From NCBI GenBank assembly GCA_032718475.1, contig JAUCBJ010004858.1, forward strand, positions 1 through 64,000: DNA of 64,000 bases, in the 5' to 3' direction. The stretch is from Nemertoderma westbladi (taxonomy: Eukaryota > Xenacoelomorpha > Nemertodermatida > Nemertodermatidae). Under the pieces are notes generated by a model that worked only from the letters and a program-made list of their open reading frames with translations, was not told where the DNA came from and did not search any database. Both the position numbers and the translations under genes were made by a program. Each line of letters opens with the position of its first letter. Positions within the stretch are counted from its first letter, which is position 1. Positions 30,601-45,600 of the stretch are shown here, piece by piece.

Positions 30601-33600
30601 CGTAATATAGTGTCATTTTCTGATGACACAGATCTACAAAGCTTTACCATATTGCTTGAAATTTGGAACACAACTAGTGTAAACTCACAGTCAAATTCCA
30701 CACGAAGCTCGAATTGTTAATTCCGCCTTTACATTTTTTATAGGCGTGCAAAGTCGCACCCTTCGTATCGTGGCCATTCTTCCCATTATTAGTCAAGAAT
30801 TAGTCGTATGATTTATAATATCATTATAAAGCTTTAAATACAAGGTTTCCACAAATGTAACAATGTATAGGCGTTCAAAGATTGCAAGAATAATCGTACG
30901 CTGGAGGATTTATTATATTTAATAAATACACAACATTCTATAGTAATGTGTACAATAAAATAATTGTAACATTCATACCGAGAAGCATATATAATTACAA
31001 ACCTGGAGGTGGGTTGTCACAAACACTGGCTCTGTCTCGTCTGGGGCAACAATATTTAACTTCGTAGTTGTAACAAAGCCCATCCGGCTGGGCCAGATTC
31101 ACACATTCGAACCCGGGAATCGCAGTCGCGCTCGAGAATATCTCGCCCGTAGCGGTTGCTGGTTGTTTGCCCTGCGGTGTTGGAGGGCAGTTAGTTAGTT
31201 ATAGGTATGGGAACATTGGCAAAGTAAGGCGGGAGGATTAATAAGGCAGACGTTATTATCAACCTTATATCCAGCACACAGCACACAATACAAATTCCAC
31301 ACTCTTATTATATTTGGGAAGCAAATTGAAAAGCAATTACTTATGGGAAACCATGGAATGTTATGACGTATATTTTGGTAAAGATTGAATTATCGAATCG
31401 ATGTGTGGTGCAAGATTGTTGGCTCACCTGTTTGGTTCTAGCCTACCAGGTTATCGGCTTACCACTTTGGTTCTAGCCTACCAGGTCATTGGTCTACTTC
31501 TTTGGTTCTAGCCTACCAGGTCATTGGTCTACTTCTTTGGTTCTAGCCTACCAAGTCATTGGCCTACCTCTTTGGTTCTAGCCTACCAGGTTATTGGCCT
31601 ACCTCTTTGGTTCTAGCCTACCAGGTTATTGGCCTGCCTCTTGGGTTATAGCCTACCAGGTTATTGGCCTACCTCTTTGGTTCTAGCCTACCAAGTCATT
31701 GGCCTACCTCTTTGGTTCTAGCCTACCAGGTTATTGGCCTACCTCTTTGGTTCTAGCCTACCAGGTTATTGGCCTGCCTCTTGGGTTATAGCCTACCAGG
31801 TTATTGGCCTACCTCTTTGGTTCTAGCATACCAGGTCAATGGTCTACCTCTTTGGTTCTAGCCTACCAAGTCATTGGCCTACCTCTTTGGTTCTAGCATA
31901 CCAGGTCAATGGTCTACCTCTTTGGTTCTAGCCTACCAAGTCATTGGCCTACCTCTTTGGTTCTAGCCTACCAGGTTATTGGCCTACCTCTTTGGTTCTA
32001 GCCTACCAGGTTATTGGCCTGCCTCTTGGGTTATAGCCTACCAGGTTATTGGCCTACCTCGTTGGTTCTAGCCTACCAGGTTATTGGCCTAACTCTTTGG
32101 TTTTAGCCTACCAGGTTATTGGCCTACCACTTTGGTTCAACCTACCAGGTTATTGGCCTACATCTTTGGTTCTAGCCTACCAGGTTATTGGCCTACCTCT
32201 TTGGTTCTAGCCTACCAGGTTATTGGCCTACCTCTTTGGCTCTAGCCTACCAGGTTATTGGCCTACCTCTTTGGTTCTAGCCTACCAGGTTATTGGCCTA
32301 ACTCTTTGGTTTTAGCCTACCAGGTTATTGGCCTACCACTTTGGTTCAACCTACCAGGTTATTGGCCTACATCTTTTGTTCTAGCCTACCAGGTTATTGG
32401 CCTACCTCTTTGGTTCTAGCCTACCAGGTTATTGGCCTACCTCTTTGGTTCTAGCCTACCAGATTATTGGCCTACATCTTTGGTTCTAGCCTACCAGGTC
32501 ATTGGCCTACCTCTTTGGTTCTAGCCTACCATGTTATCGGCCTACCTCTTTGGTTCTAGCCTACCAGGTAATTGGCCTACCTCTTTGGTTCCAGCCTACC
32601 AGGTTATTGGCCTACCTCTTTTGTTTTTGCCTACCAGGTTATTGGCCTACCTCTTTGGTTCTAGCCTACCATGTTATCGGCCTACCTCTTTGGTTCTAGC
32701 CTACCATGTTATCGGCCTACCTCTTTGGTTCTAGCCTACCAGGTTATTGGCCTACCTCTTTGGTTCCAGCCTACCAGGTTATTGGCCTACCTCTTTTGTT
32801 TTTGCCTACCAGGTTATTGGCCTACCTCTTTGGTTCTAGCCTACCATGTTATCGGCCTACCTCTTTGGTTCTAGCCTACCAGGTTATTGGCCTACCTCTT
32901 TGGTTCCAGCCTACCAGGTCATTGGCCTACCTCTTTGGTTCTAGCCTACCATGTTATCGGCCTACCTCTTTGGTTCTAGCCTACCAGGTTATTGGCCTAC
33001 CTCTTTGGTTCCAGCCTACCAGGTTATTGGCCTACCTCTTTTGTTTTTGCCTACCAGGTTATTGGCCTACCTCTTTGGTTCTAGCCTACCAGGTTATGGG
33101 CCTACCTCTTTGGTTCCAGCATACCAGATTATTGGCCTACCTCTTTTGTTCTAGCCTACCCAGTTATTGGCCTACCTCTTTTGTTCTAGCCTACCCTGTT
33201 ATTGGCCTACCTCTTTGGTTCTAGCCTACCAGATTATTGGCCTACCTCTTTTGTTCTAGCCTACCCTGTTATTGGCCTACCTCTTTGGTTCTAGCCTACC
33301 AGATTATTGGCCTACCTTTTGGTTCTAGCGTACCAGGTTATTGGCCTACCTCTTTGGTTCTAGCCTACCATGTTATCGGCCTACCTATTTGGTTCTAGCC
33401 TACCAGGTTATTGGCCTACCTCTTCGGTTCTAGCCTACCAGGTTATGGGCCTACCTCTTTGGTTCTAGCCTACCATGTTATTGGCCTACCTCTTTGGTTC
33501 TAGCCTACCAGATTATTGGCCTGCCTCTTGGGTTCTAGCCTACCAGGTTATTGGCCTACCTCTTTGGATTTAGCCTACCAGGTTATTGGCCTACCTCTTG

Positions 33601-36600
33601 GTTCTAACCTACCAGGTTATTGGCCTACCTCTTTGGTTCTCGCCTACCATGTTATTGGCCTACCTCTTTGGTTCTAGTCTACCATATTATTGGCCTACCT
33701 CTTTGGTTCTAGCCTACAAGGTTTATGGCCCGCCTCTTTGGTTCTAGCCTACCAGGTTATTGGCCTACCTCTTTGGCTCTAGCCTACCAGATTATTGGCC
33801 TACCTGTTTGGTTCTAGCCTACCAGGTTATTGGCCTACCTCTTTGGTTCTAACCTACCAGGTTATTGGCCTACCTCTTTGGTTTTAGCCTACCAGGTTAT
33901 TGGCCTACCTCTTTGGTTCTAGCCTACCAGATTATTGGCCTACCTCTTTGGTTCTAGCCTACCCTGTTATTGGCCTACCTTTGGATTCTAGCCTACCAGA
34001 TTATTGGCCTACCTCTTTGGTTCTAGCGTACCAGGTTATTGGCCTACCTCTTTGGTTCTAGCCTACCATGTTATCGGCCTACCACTTTGGTTCTAGCCTA
34101 CCAGGTTATTGGCCTACCTCTTTGGTTCTAGCCTACCAGGTAATTGGCCTACCTCTTTGGTTCTAGCCTACCATGTTATCGGCCTACCACTTTGGTTCTA
34201 GCCTACCAGGTTATTGGCCTACCTCTTTGGTTCTAGCCTACCAGGTTATTGGCCTACCTCTTTGGTTCTAGCCTACCATGTTATCGGCCTACCACTTTGG
34301 TTCTAGCCTACCAGGTTATTGGCCTACCTCTTTGGTTCTAGCCTACCAGATTATTGGCCTACCTCTTTGGTTCTAGCCTACTAGGTTATTGGCCTATCTC
34401 TTTGGTTCTAGCCTACCAGGTTATGGGCCTACCTCTTTGGTTCTAGCCTACCATGTTATTGGCCTACCTCTTTGGTTCTAGCCTACAAGATTATTGGCCT
34501 ACCTCTTTGGTTCTAGCCTACCAGGTTATAGGTCTACCTCTTTGGTTCTAGCCTACCAAGTCATTGGCCTACCTCTTTGGTTCTAGCCTACCAAGTCATT
34601 GGCCTACCTCTTTGGTTCTAGCCTACCAGATTATTGGCCTACCTCTTTGGTTCTCGCCTACCAGGTTATTGGCCTACCTCTTTGGTTCTAGCCTACCAGG
34701 TTATTGGCGTACCTCTTTGGTTCTAGCATTCCAGATTATTGGTCTACCTCTTTGGTTCTAGCCTACCAGGTTATTGGCCTACCTCTGGTTCTAGCCTACC
34801 ATGTTATTGGCCTACCTCTTTGGTTCTAACCTACCAGATTATTGGCCTACCTCTTTGGTTCTAGCGTACCAGGTTATTGGCCTACCTCTTTCGTTCTAGC
34901 CTACCAGGTTATTGGCCTATCTCTTTGGTTCTAGCCTACCGGGTTATTGGCCTACCTCTTTGGTTCTAGCCTACCAGGTTATAGGCCTACCTCTTTGGTT
35001 CTAGCATACCAGATTATTGGTCTACCTCTTTGTTTCTAGCCTACTAGCTCTAAGTTATTGGCCTACCTCTTTGATTCTAGCCTACCAGGTTATTGGCCTA
35101 CCTCTTTGGTTCTAGCCTACCAGGTTATTGGCCTACCTCTTTGGTTCTAGCCTACCAGGTTATTGGCCTACCTCTTTGGTTCTAGCCTACCAGGTTATTG
35201 GCCTACCTCTTTGGTTCTAGCCTACCAGGTTATTGGCCTACCTCTTTGGTTCTAGCCTACCAGGTTATTGGCCTACCTCTTTGGTTCTAGCCTACCAGGT
35301 TATTGGCCTACCTCTTTGGTTCTAGCGTACAACGCGGTCGGGTCTGTGCAGAGGTTCGGGTGAACGGAAGAAATGGCGGCGAGAGTTTCATCGTCTCCTA
35401 GGCCTCCCTCATCGTCTACATCGTAAAAGTTTGTCCACGACCCTTCGCAATCCGGTTCTGGAGCTGCATTAGAGATTATAGAAGGAAGGTCTATTAGTAT
35501 GAGAAATATCGAATTTTAGGAGTGAAATTAGAAAATTATTTATTTTTGAACGGTGTTTTTAAATATGAAATAATAATTAAAAAGTAATGTGGGGTGTGTA
35601 GAATAGGAATTAAATATAATCGTTATATTCCGAGAAGAATGAGCTAAATTGCATGCATAAGCAAAGACTAAAGTGATGATGAACAAATGATTTGGTGTAT
35701 GCAAATCCTCGATCAGCTGACAGCAGAACGACTGGTTTCACACCGCATGATATTCAACCTAATGTATGGTTGAATGAAATAATAGAATCTAGAGAGAGTA
35801 TGTGCTTTGAAGTGGGGTCAAATCACGGGAAGCAGGACAATTCGGTCCCGGACAATTCGGTCCCGGACAATTCCGTCCCGTACAATTCGGTCCCGGACAA
35901 TTCGGTCCCGGACAATTCGTTCCCGGACAATTCGGTCCCATTAATTTTGTGTTTTGGGACCGAATTGTCCGGATACTGACTAGGACAATTCGGTCCCAAA
36001 ACATGCATATTAATGGGACCGAATTGGGCCCATGTGAAGAATACCAGACTTTCTGCCGTTATATTTCACTTTGCGGTTACCCCCATGTGAAGAATACCAG
36101 GTTTTCACCAAAAACACAGGTAACAGAAGGGCTTAATCTAACCAAAACAATAAACGAATTAGTATATGTACAGGTTATACGAACGAAATAAGCGCTATAA
36201 AACACTTAAAAAAAACACTAGCTACCATATAATAATATATATTAAGGTTCTAGAACATTCACCATTATATTGTACCAATTAAATTCGGTCCCGGACAATT
36301 CGGTCCCGGACAATTCGGTCCCGGACAATTGGGTCCCATTTATTTAGTGTTTTTGGACCGAATTGTCCGGGACCGAATAGTCCGGGACCGAATTGTCCGG
36401 ACCGAATTCTTCGGTACCGAATTGTCCCGGACCGAATTGTCCTACATCCAAATCACGTAAGGGCCTTATTTCAATAAAGGGCTTCACAATTAATTATTTT
36501 TTTAGATTATTTATAATAATTTTATTTATCATTAGGGCATATATCAACCGATAGTAAAATATACAATAGCACAAGAATGTTAAAAACTGTAAAATATGTA

Positions 36601-39600
36601 TTTAATTATGAAACAAGGCAACTCTTATGTTAAAATGATGAGAAGATATTGTATTTGGAGAACTGGAGAGACACAAAACTAGATACAATTATTATTTTAT
36701 TTTAATTATTTCTAGGTAACTGTAGACTAATATGATTTGATATATATGTATATATCACAATAACAATTGATAATAAATAACCAACCACATATAATGAATA
36801 AATAATGAATGACTATGTACTTGTATGCTAACTCTTATGTTAAAAAAATTGTATAAATATAAAAATGGTTCGTTAAAAGTTCAGCAACGGGAGTTAGCCT
36901 TGCACCTCGCAGTTTGAGTTGGCTAATATTATGGAGGTGTCGGCAACTGGATGATCACAATTAATTAGTTAACTAATTTTAAAATTAATCAAGCTACTCT
37001 AAAAGTATTAGAATCAAATACTATTAATTAATTTTTAATTTTAATATTAAACTCACGTTGAGGACAGCAGTATCGAACTCTATAATCGAAACAGCTTACT
37101 CCGGCGGGCTGCAATGCATTCAAACAAACCAAGCCCGCACTGGGATCGTAAGCGGCAAATACTTGGCCCGTGTTGGCTGCAGGATTGTTGGTTGTCTTCT
37201 CGCGGGCGTCAATTGCTCTGAAAATAATTAAAACGTAAATAGTATAAGTCTTCATGTAATAAAGATAAATAAATATAAATAGTAACTATTATCATAACAA
37301 TTTTTTAGGTAACAATTAATTTATGCATAAATTAATATCAACCTATCAACCTACAGGAAAAAAGACAATATCATAAGAATGTTAAAAAAAAAACTGTAAA
37401 ACACGTATTTTTTAATTATGTTGCTGTTTTTTTTAATTAAATTAGAGTTTCTTCATTAAAATAGTAAAATAGGAAAAAACTCCCATAGACAGGAAATCCT
37501 GGAAAGAAAGTAGCGTGGGTAATAGTAGCTGGGTGCAGCTGCTATAGAGGATCGGGCAAAAAATAAGGATTAGAAATATGAAGGAATAAAAATATGGATT
37601 GGAACCCAGCAGACTCTGCAGCAGACGCGAAGCGCTGCCTGCTGTCTGTCCTCATCGCTGCCGGAATATCAAACGGACGCCAAGGTCTAACCGACGCATC
37701 TCACCTGCCAGCCCGAGAATAAAAACAACTAAGTTTGAATTTCTCGCGGAAAATTCGAGTAAACTAAAACAACTAAACTAAAGTTAGCTACAAATTTACT
37801 GCTTATCGCATTGCCATTACACACTTACTCTGGATTGTTACACATAAACACGTTGGCAGGGATGGAAACAAGTAGACTAGCTAATGACTCATCCTCGCCA
37901 ATGTTATCCGGTTGACCGACATCAAAGTATCCTGTCCAGGATCCACGACTGCACTCAACAATCGGATCTGAAAATAAAAAAAATACAACCTCTTTACATT
38001 TTATAGTTTGTCACTCATGGCGGTTTCCGTATGTAGTTCTCGTATGGCTTGTATCGCATGTACACTGCCCGGCTGCATGAGCCCGGCTAGGTAATACCCG
38101 ATTATCTTCTGTTTGTGAAAGTATTTATGCAGACAAACATTAAAAAAAGTAATTATGTGCCACTTAGTGGAGTGCCGTAGCGAAAAAATCATTACCAATG
38201 TGCCAATAGTTAGTTACCTTGTTGCTATGTCAAAAATCAATTTTGCTATAAGGAAAGAAACATTGAAAGTGATAATAATTTCTGATTTTTTTGAGCATGG
38301 GAATTTTGTAATCTTGGTACTTACAAAAAAATTTGGTACATTTGCCACAATTTCAGCTTTTTTACGTCGATAAGCCATTCCACTATCTTGGTAGCGCCAC
38401 AAATTTGCAGGCTAGTTATTAGAAATAATTATATTTATTCCAAAATTGTAACATTACTCAACGCCGTTAGTATTAACAGCGAGTTGTTATTTAGCACTTT
38501 ACAACTTTAGAGGACTTTACAGCATTGTATTGGCCTGTACATTTAGTATTGTATTTGGTGTTATTGTTTACGTGGTAACCCATGACGGCGTTAAGTAATG
38601 TCCCCCTAGTGGACATTACTTAACGCCGTCATGGTTACCACGTAAACAATAGGTGGTAATTTGCCTGACAGCCAGATAGGCCTACTGCATTACCTACCGG
38701 TAGGCGGGGTATAGGCTATTAATGACCAGTAGGGCCTAGCTATATTATTATTACATGGCTCCAAACGCCACCAGAAATATAAGCTAACTTATTTATAACA
38801 TAATTTATGTCATTTTTACATTTATTTATACGCAACTAATATAATTTGTGCAGTTTCTATCACTTATAATGTATATGTACAATCATTTCGTACTGTTAAA
38901 ATTTTGGAATAAAACTACATACATACTTGTTGCAAAGTACTTTACAGTGTTCTGATCCTCGTGGATTTATTTTCACTCACTCACTAACGTTCGTTCGTGT
39001 AACAAAGCCACTCGGATCATCACACTGTAAAGTGCTACTTTACACACAAGTATGTAAATAGTTATTGCTACACATTGTAGACAATAAACAATATTGATAA
39101 CTGTTCAATTTTATGATTACAGATCACAATAATAAGTTCAAAAAACTACCAATAATTATAGCCATGACAACCAACATATTCCCTAACCGTTCTGGGGGCA
39201 ACAGAAGCGGACTTCGTAATCGTTGCAATCCTCTCCGTCGGGTTGGTCGGCGTTCCGGCAGGCTATCCCGTTCCGATCGAAGTGGAAGAGAACGTCGTCC
39301 GTGTGGAAGGGGTGGTAGTGGGCGTTGGTTGTACGAGCTTCCGAGAACACCGGAGTCAGACAATCGTGGTTCTCGAACCCTAGAAATATGTGACTTTCGT
39401 TAGCATTATAATTCCAACATTAATGTAATAAATTATTCAAATAGAAAACTTCAATTTAAATATTAAATATGTTAAAAATACACGATTACAACCTTGCCGT
39501 ATTTGATATTAGTCTATTTTAGAATATAATAATTATTGTTGATTGTTATTAATATTCAAATTAATATATTTTAATATCTACTTATACAGTCTACAGCTGT

Positions 39601-42600
39601 GTGACTATCTACTAACTTACGGCTGTGACTATCTACTAACTTACATAGTCTACTGCTATGACTATCTACTAACTTACATAGTTTACGGATGTGACTATCT
39701 ACTAACTTACATAGTCTACGCCTGTGACTATCTACTAACTTACATAGTCTACGGCTGTGACTATCTACTAACTTACATAGTCTACGACTGTGACTATCTA
39801 CTAACTTACATAGTCTACGGCTGTGACTATCTACTAACTTACATAGTCTACGACTGTGACTATCTACTAACTTACGGCTGTGACTATCTACCAACTTACA
39901 TAGTCTACGGCTGTGACTATCTACTAACTTACATAGTCTATGGCTGTGACTATCTACTAACTTACATAGTCTACGGCTGTGACTATCTACCAACTTGCGG
40001 CTGTGACTATCTACCAACTTACATAATCTACGGCTGTGACTATCTACTAACTTATGTAGTCTACGGCTGTGACTATCTACTAACTTACATAGTCTACGCC
40101 TGTGACTATCTACTAACTTACATAGTCTACGACTGTGACTATCTACTAACTTACATAGTCTACGGCTGTGACTATCTACTAACTTACATAGTCTACGGCT
40201 GCGACTATCTACTAACTTACATAGTCTACAGCTGTGACTATCTACTAACTTACATAGTCTACGGCTGTGACTATCTACTAACTTACATAGTCTACGGCTG
40301 TGACTATCTACTAACTTACGGCTGTGACTATCTACTAACTTACATAGTCTACGACTGTGACTATCTACTAACTTACGGCTGTGACTATCTACTAACTTAT
40401 GTAGTCTACGGCTGTGACTATCTACTAACTTACATAGTCTACGACTGTGACTATCTACTAACTTACGGTTGTGACTATCTACCAACTTACATAGTCTACG
40501 GCTGTGACTATCTACTAACTTACATAGTCTACGGCTGTGACTATCTACTAACTTATATAGTCTACGGCTGTGACTATCTACTAACTTACATAGTCTACGG
40601 CTGTTACTATCTACTAACTTACGGCTGTGACTATCTACCAACTTACATAATCTACGGCTGTGACTATCTACTAACTTATATAGTCTACGGCTGTGACTAT
40701 CTACTAACTTACATAGTCTACGGCTGTGACTATCTACCAACTTACGGCTGTGACTATCTACCAACTTACATAATCTACGGCTGTGACTATCTACTAACTT
40801 ATATAGTCTACGGCTGTGACTATCTACTAACTTACATAGTCTACCGCTGTGACTATCAACTAACTTACATAGTCTACGGCTGTGACTATCTACCAACTTA
40901 CATAATCTACGGCTGTGACTATCTACTAACTTACATAGTCTACGGCTGTTACTATCTACTAACTTACGGCTGTGACTATCTACCAACTTACATAGTCTAC
41001 GGCTGTGACTATCTACCAACTTACATAGTCTACGGCTGTGATTATCTACCAACTTACATAGTCTACGGCTGTGACTATCTACCAACTTACATAGTCTACG
41101 GCTGTGACTATCTACCAACTTACATAGTCTACGGCTGTGACTATCTACCAACTTACATAGTCTACGGCTGTGACTATCTACCAACTTACATAGTCTACGG
41201 CTGTGACTATCTACCAACTTACATAGTCTACGGCTGTGACTATCTACTAACTTACATAGTCTACGGCTGTGACTATCTACTAACTTACATAGTCTACGGC
41301 TGTGACTATCTACCAACTTACATAGTCTACGGCTGTGACTATCTACCAACTTACATAGTCTACGGCTGTGACTATCTACTAACTTACATAGTCTACGGCT
41401 GTGACTATCTACCAACTTACATAGTCTACGGCTGTGACTATCTACCAACTTACATAGTCTACGGCTGTGACTATCCTCCAATATACTGGCGAGGAGTTCC
41501 CAGTCTCCTGTTCCAGTCGCGTCGTCCCGATCGATCCATGAACTGAAAGCTCCAGCGCAATCTCTCGATGCTGAGAAAATGTGTAAAAATAATAATAATT
41601 TATTTATTAAGAGTGCAATACAGAGCAATGTCGAGTGCGCGTTACAAGCGGAGATTTTAATTAACAGTTAAGGTAGGGCGGGTTGACCTCAGTTTGACCT
41701 CAGTGAATTATTAATCGTTTATCACATTTTAAATTTCCAGAAGGGAATGTCAATAACTTTACTTGTACCGGTGCGACGGTGATCCCGTCACACGAACGTT
41801 TTAACATCCAAAATATACCCTCTATAGAGTCAGACTATTATACCCTGCTCCATAAAATGTCAAAAAGTCACGAGATAACAAATAAGAATCGCATCTAAAA
41901 TAAAACTCACGTGGAGTTGGTTGGGTTGGGTCGCCGTCGGAACAGAATACATTGACAGCCGAATTACCACCGCACCATTGATTCGCGTTGCCAAAGCAAT
42001 GAATGTCGCACATCTCCTCAGCCTCCATTTCGGGTGGCATATGGTAGGAGCAGCCGCACTAAAATAAAAAGAGTAAATAAAAATTACGAATTTTGCTATG
42101 CTCCAGTAGTTAGCAATAAATTGGCGAATGATGTTGGCCTTAGACGTAGTCGTACTAAATTAAATAGTCTAGACACTGCCTCATCATCACTTGGAAACTT
42201 ACCGGCACCACGTCTGACTTACTGGGGTAAAGTATCTTACTAAGTTGAAAGAGCAATCAGCAGCAGCTCTCATCAATAATAAGTTCAAGTAAAGTAAATA
42301 GTTACTAGAAGCAGTTACTCTTACGATGCTCAATTAAGCGTAAAATCGCTATGGTTACGGCAAAAATGTCGAATTTATCGCAACCTCGACAATGTAGGAA
42401 GTATCTTACCTTATTTCCTTGTCCCAGAATGGTAAAGGGAAGCATAAACATAGCGCACATCGTCTGGCAATAATTCACAGTCATTACGGCGGATATGTCT
42501 GTAGCGACAAACATAGCTATCGCATCGGAATAGCGTGGGGAAAAACATCCCTTGAAGCAGTAATCAACTGAAAAATTCAATACAAAGGAATACCGCGTAT

Positions 42601-45600
42601 TAATTAATGAGACTTTATGAGATTAACGCGACTTAATGAGATTGTATTAATTCAGTGACTTGGACCTTATTGAGATTGTATAAATTCAGTGACTTGGACC
42701 TTAATGAGATTGTATTAATTCAGTGACTTGACCTTAATGAGATTGTATTAATTCAGTGACTTGGACCTTAATGAGATTGTATTAATTCAGTGATTAGGAC
42801 CTTAATGAGATTGTATTAATTCAGTGACTTGGACCTTAATGAGATTGTATTAATTCAGTGATTAGGACCTTAATGAGATTGTATTAATTCAGTGACTTGG
42901 ACCTTAATGAGATTGTATTAATTCAGTGACTTGGACCTTAATGAGATTGTATTAATTCAGTGACTTGGACCTTAATGAGATTGTATTAATTCAGTGACTT
43001 GGACCTTAATGAGATTGTATTAATTCAGTGATTAAGACCTTAATGAGATTGTATTAATTCAGTGACTTGGACCTTAATGAGATTGTATTAATTCAGTGAT
43101 TAGGACCTTAATGAGATTGTATTAATTCAGTGACTTGGACCTTAATGAGATTGTATTAATTCAGTGATTAGGACCTTAATGAGATTGTATTAATTCAGTG
43201 ACTTGGACCTTAATGAGATTGTATTAATTCAGTGACTTGGACCTTAATGAGATTGTATTAATTCAGTGATTAGGACCTTAATGAGATTGTATTAATTCAG
43301 TGACTTGGACCTTAATGAGATTGTATTAATTCAGTGATTAAGACCTTAATGAAATTGTATTAATTCAGTAACTTGGACCTTAATGAGATTGTATTAATTC
43401 AGTGACTTGGACCTTAATGAGATTGTATTAATTCAGTGACTTGGACCTTAATGAGAGTGTATTAATTCAGTGACTTGGACCTTAATGAGATTGTATTATT
43501 TCAGTGACTTGGACCTTATTGAGATTGTATTAATTCAGTGACTTGGACCTTAATGAGATTGTATTAATTCAGTGACTTGGACCTTAATGAGATTGTATTA
43601 ATTCAGTGACTTGGACCTTAATGAGATTGTATTAATTCAGTGACTTGGACCTTAATGAGATTGTATTAATTCAGTGACTTGGACCTTAATGAGATTGTAT
43701 TAATTCAGTGACTTGGACCTTAATGAGATTGTATTAATTCAGTGACTTGGACCTTAATGAGATTGTATTAATTCAGTGACTTGGACCTTAATGAGATTGT
43801 ATTAATTCAGTGACTTGGACCTTAATGAGATTGTATTAATTCAGTGACTTGGACCTTAATGAGATTGTATTAATTCAGTGACTTGGACCTTAATGAGATT
43901 GTATTAATTCAGTGACTTGGACCTTAATGAGATTGTATTAATTCAGTGACTTGGACCTTAATGAGATTGTATTAATTCAGTGACTTGGACCTTAATGAGA
44001 TTGTATTAATTCAGTGACTTGGACCTTAATGAGATTGTATTAATTCAGTGACTTGGACCTTATTGAGATTGTATTAATTCAGTGACTTGGACCTTAATGA
44101 GATTGTATTAATTCAGTGACTTGGACCTTATTGAGATTGTATTAATTCAGTGACTTGGACCTTAATGAGATTGTATTAATTCAGTGACTTGGACCTTAAT
44201 GAGATTGTATTAATTCAGTGACTTGGACCTTAATGAGATTGTATTAATTCAGTGACTTGGACCTTAATGAGATTGTATTAATTCAGTGACTTGGACCTTA
44301 TTGAGATTGTATTAATTCAGTGACTTGGACCTTAATGAGATTGTATTAATTCAGTGACTTGGACCTTAATGAGATTGTATTAATTCAGTGACTTGGACCT
44401 TAATGAGATTGTATTAATTCAGTGACTTGGACCTTAATGAGATTGTATTAATTCAGTGACTTGGACCTTATTGAGATTGTATTAATTCAGTGACTTGGAC
44501 CTTATTGAGATTGTATTAATTCAGTGACTTGGACCTTAATGAGATTGTATTAATTCAGTGACTTGGACCTTAATGAGATTGTATTAATTCAGTGACTTGG
44601 ACCTTAATGAGATTGTATTAATTCAGTGACTTGGACCTTAATGAGATTGTATTAATTCAGTGACTTGGACCTTAATGAGATTGTATTAATTCAGTGACTT
44701 GGACCTTAATGAGATTGTATTAATTCAGTGACTTGGACCTTAATGAGATTGTATTAATTCAGTGACTTGGACCTTAATGAGATTGTATTAATTCAGTGAC
44801 TTGGACCTTAATGAGATTGTATTAATTCAGTGACTTGGACCTTAATGAGATTGTATTAATTCAGTGACTTGGACCTTAATGAGATTGTATTAATTCAGTG
44901 ACTTGGACCTTCATGAGATTGTATTAAATTTGAAACAGAGATAGTTGCACCTCCCTCCTCCTTGCTGGGTGAGCCAGAATTTTTATTTTTGCTTTCATTC
45001 TTTAGCTACAAGCGTTTAAAAAAGTGTCTCCGTCGATATTGCAAGAATTCAGAATAATGTAACGCAATCTGAATTACGTTGAAAAATAGCTGAGATAATA
45101 TGGGCGTCCGAAAGTTGTATGGGTTTACATCTGCGTGAAGCTATTTAATTCAGTATAAAAAAACGCACAACATTCTGTAACATTTTGCATATCTATAAAT
45201 AGCTGCGCAATAGTAATATTGTACACCATCTCCCTCAATACAACAACCATTTTTAGCAAGTCGGAGTCCCGGAGTCTCTATTAAACTTGTATGAAGATAG
45301 TTCGACACCTATTCTTACCGCTGCTCTGGCAGGGCCGGATTTTTCCACTTTCAAATCATTTAGCTACAACAAGCCGTTAAAAATGCATATTTAGCAATAT
45401 TTGACCTCCTCTTAATTTTAATCTTTTGAATGAAATCTAGATAGAACCGCTTTCATCTGCAGATTCCGAATCTAAAAACCGTTTTCATTTTCACCAATAA
45501 CTTCCGGATATATTATCATTTTTCTAAGAAATCCTTCATGACACACCGATTAAGTAGGAGGGATTTAAAACTAACTCTTTTTCAAATTTCATTAGGATTA

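Larger units (their letters stand above)
36449..39187. other. Introns 6-8 sequence between exons 6 and 9
   Basis: Apart from exons 7 and 8 and the palindrome, this is AT-rich intron. A GC-rich patch at 37590-37725 (CAGCAGACTCTGCAGCAGAC) resembles one at 3355-3486 (CTGCAAGGCCGCAG...ATGCAGCTCGTTTGCAG), so both may be copies of one short element. No further gene seen. Confidence 0.4.

Noticed and set aside
39124-39363. 79-codon Arg/Leu-rich minus-strand ORF
   Set aside because: The overlapping exon 6 frame ends in a clear WxxW signature with matching splice phases, so this longer frame is a shadow.
39543-41546. 667-codon plus-strand ORF of YGCDYLLTYIV repeats
   Set aside because: It is the mirror of array A7, whose gene-strand frame is explained by exon 5 and its donor. 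A 33 bp unit without stops yields long frames on both strands.
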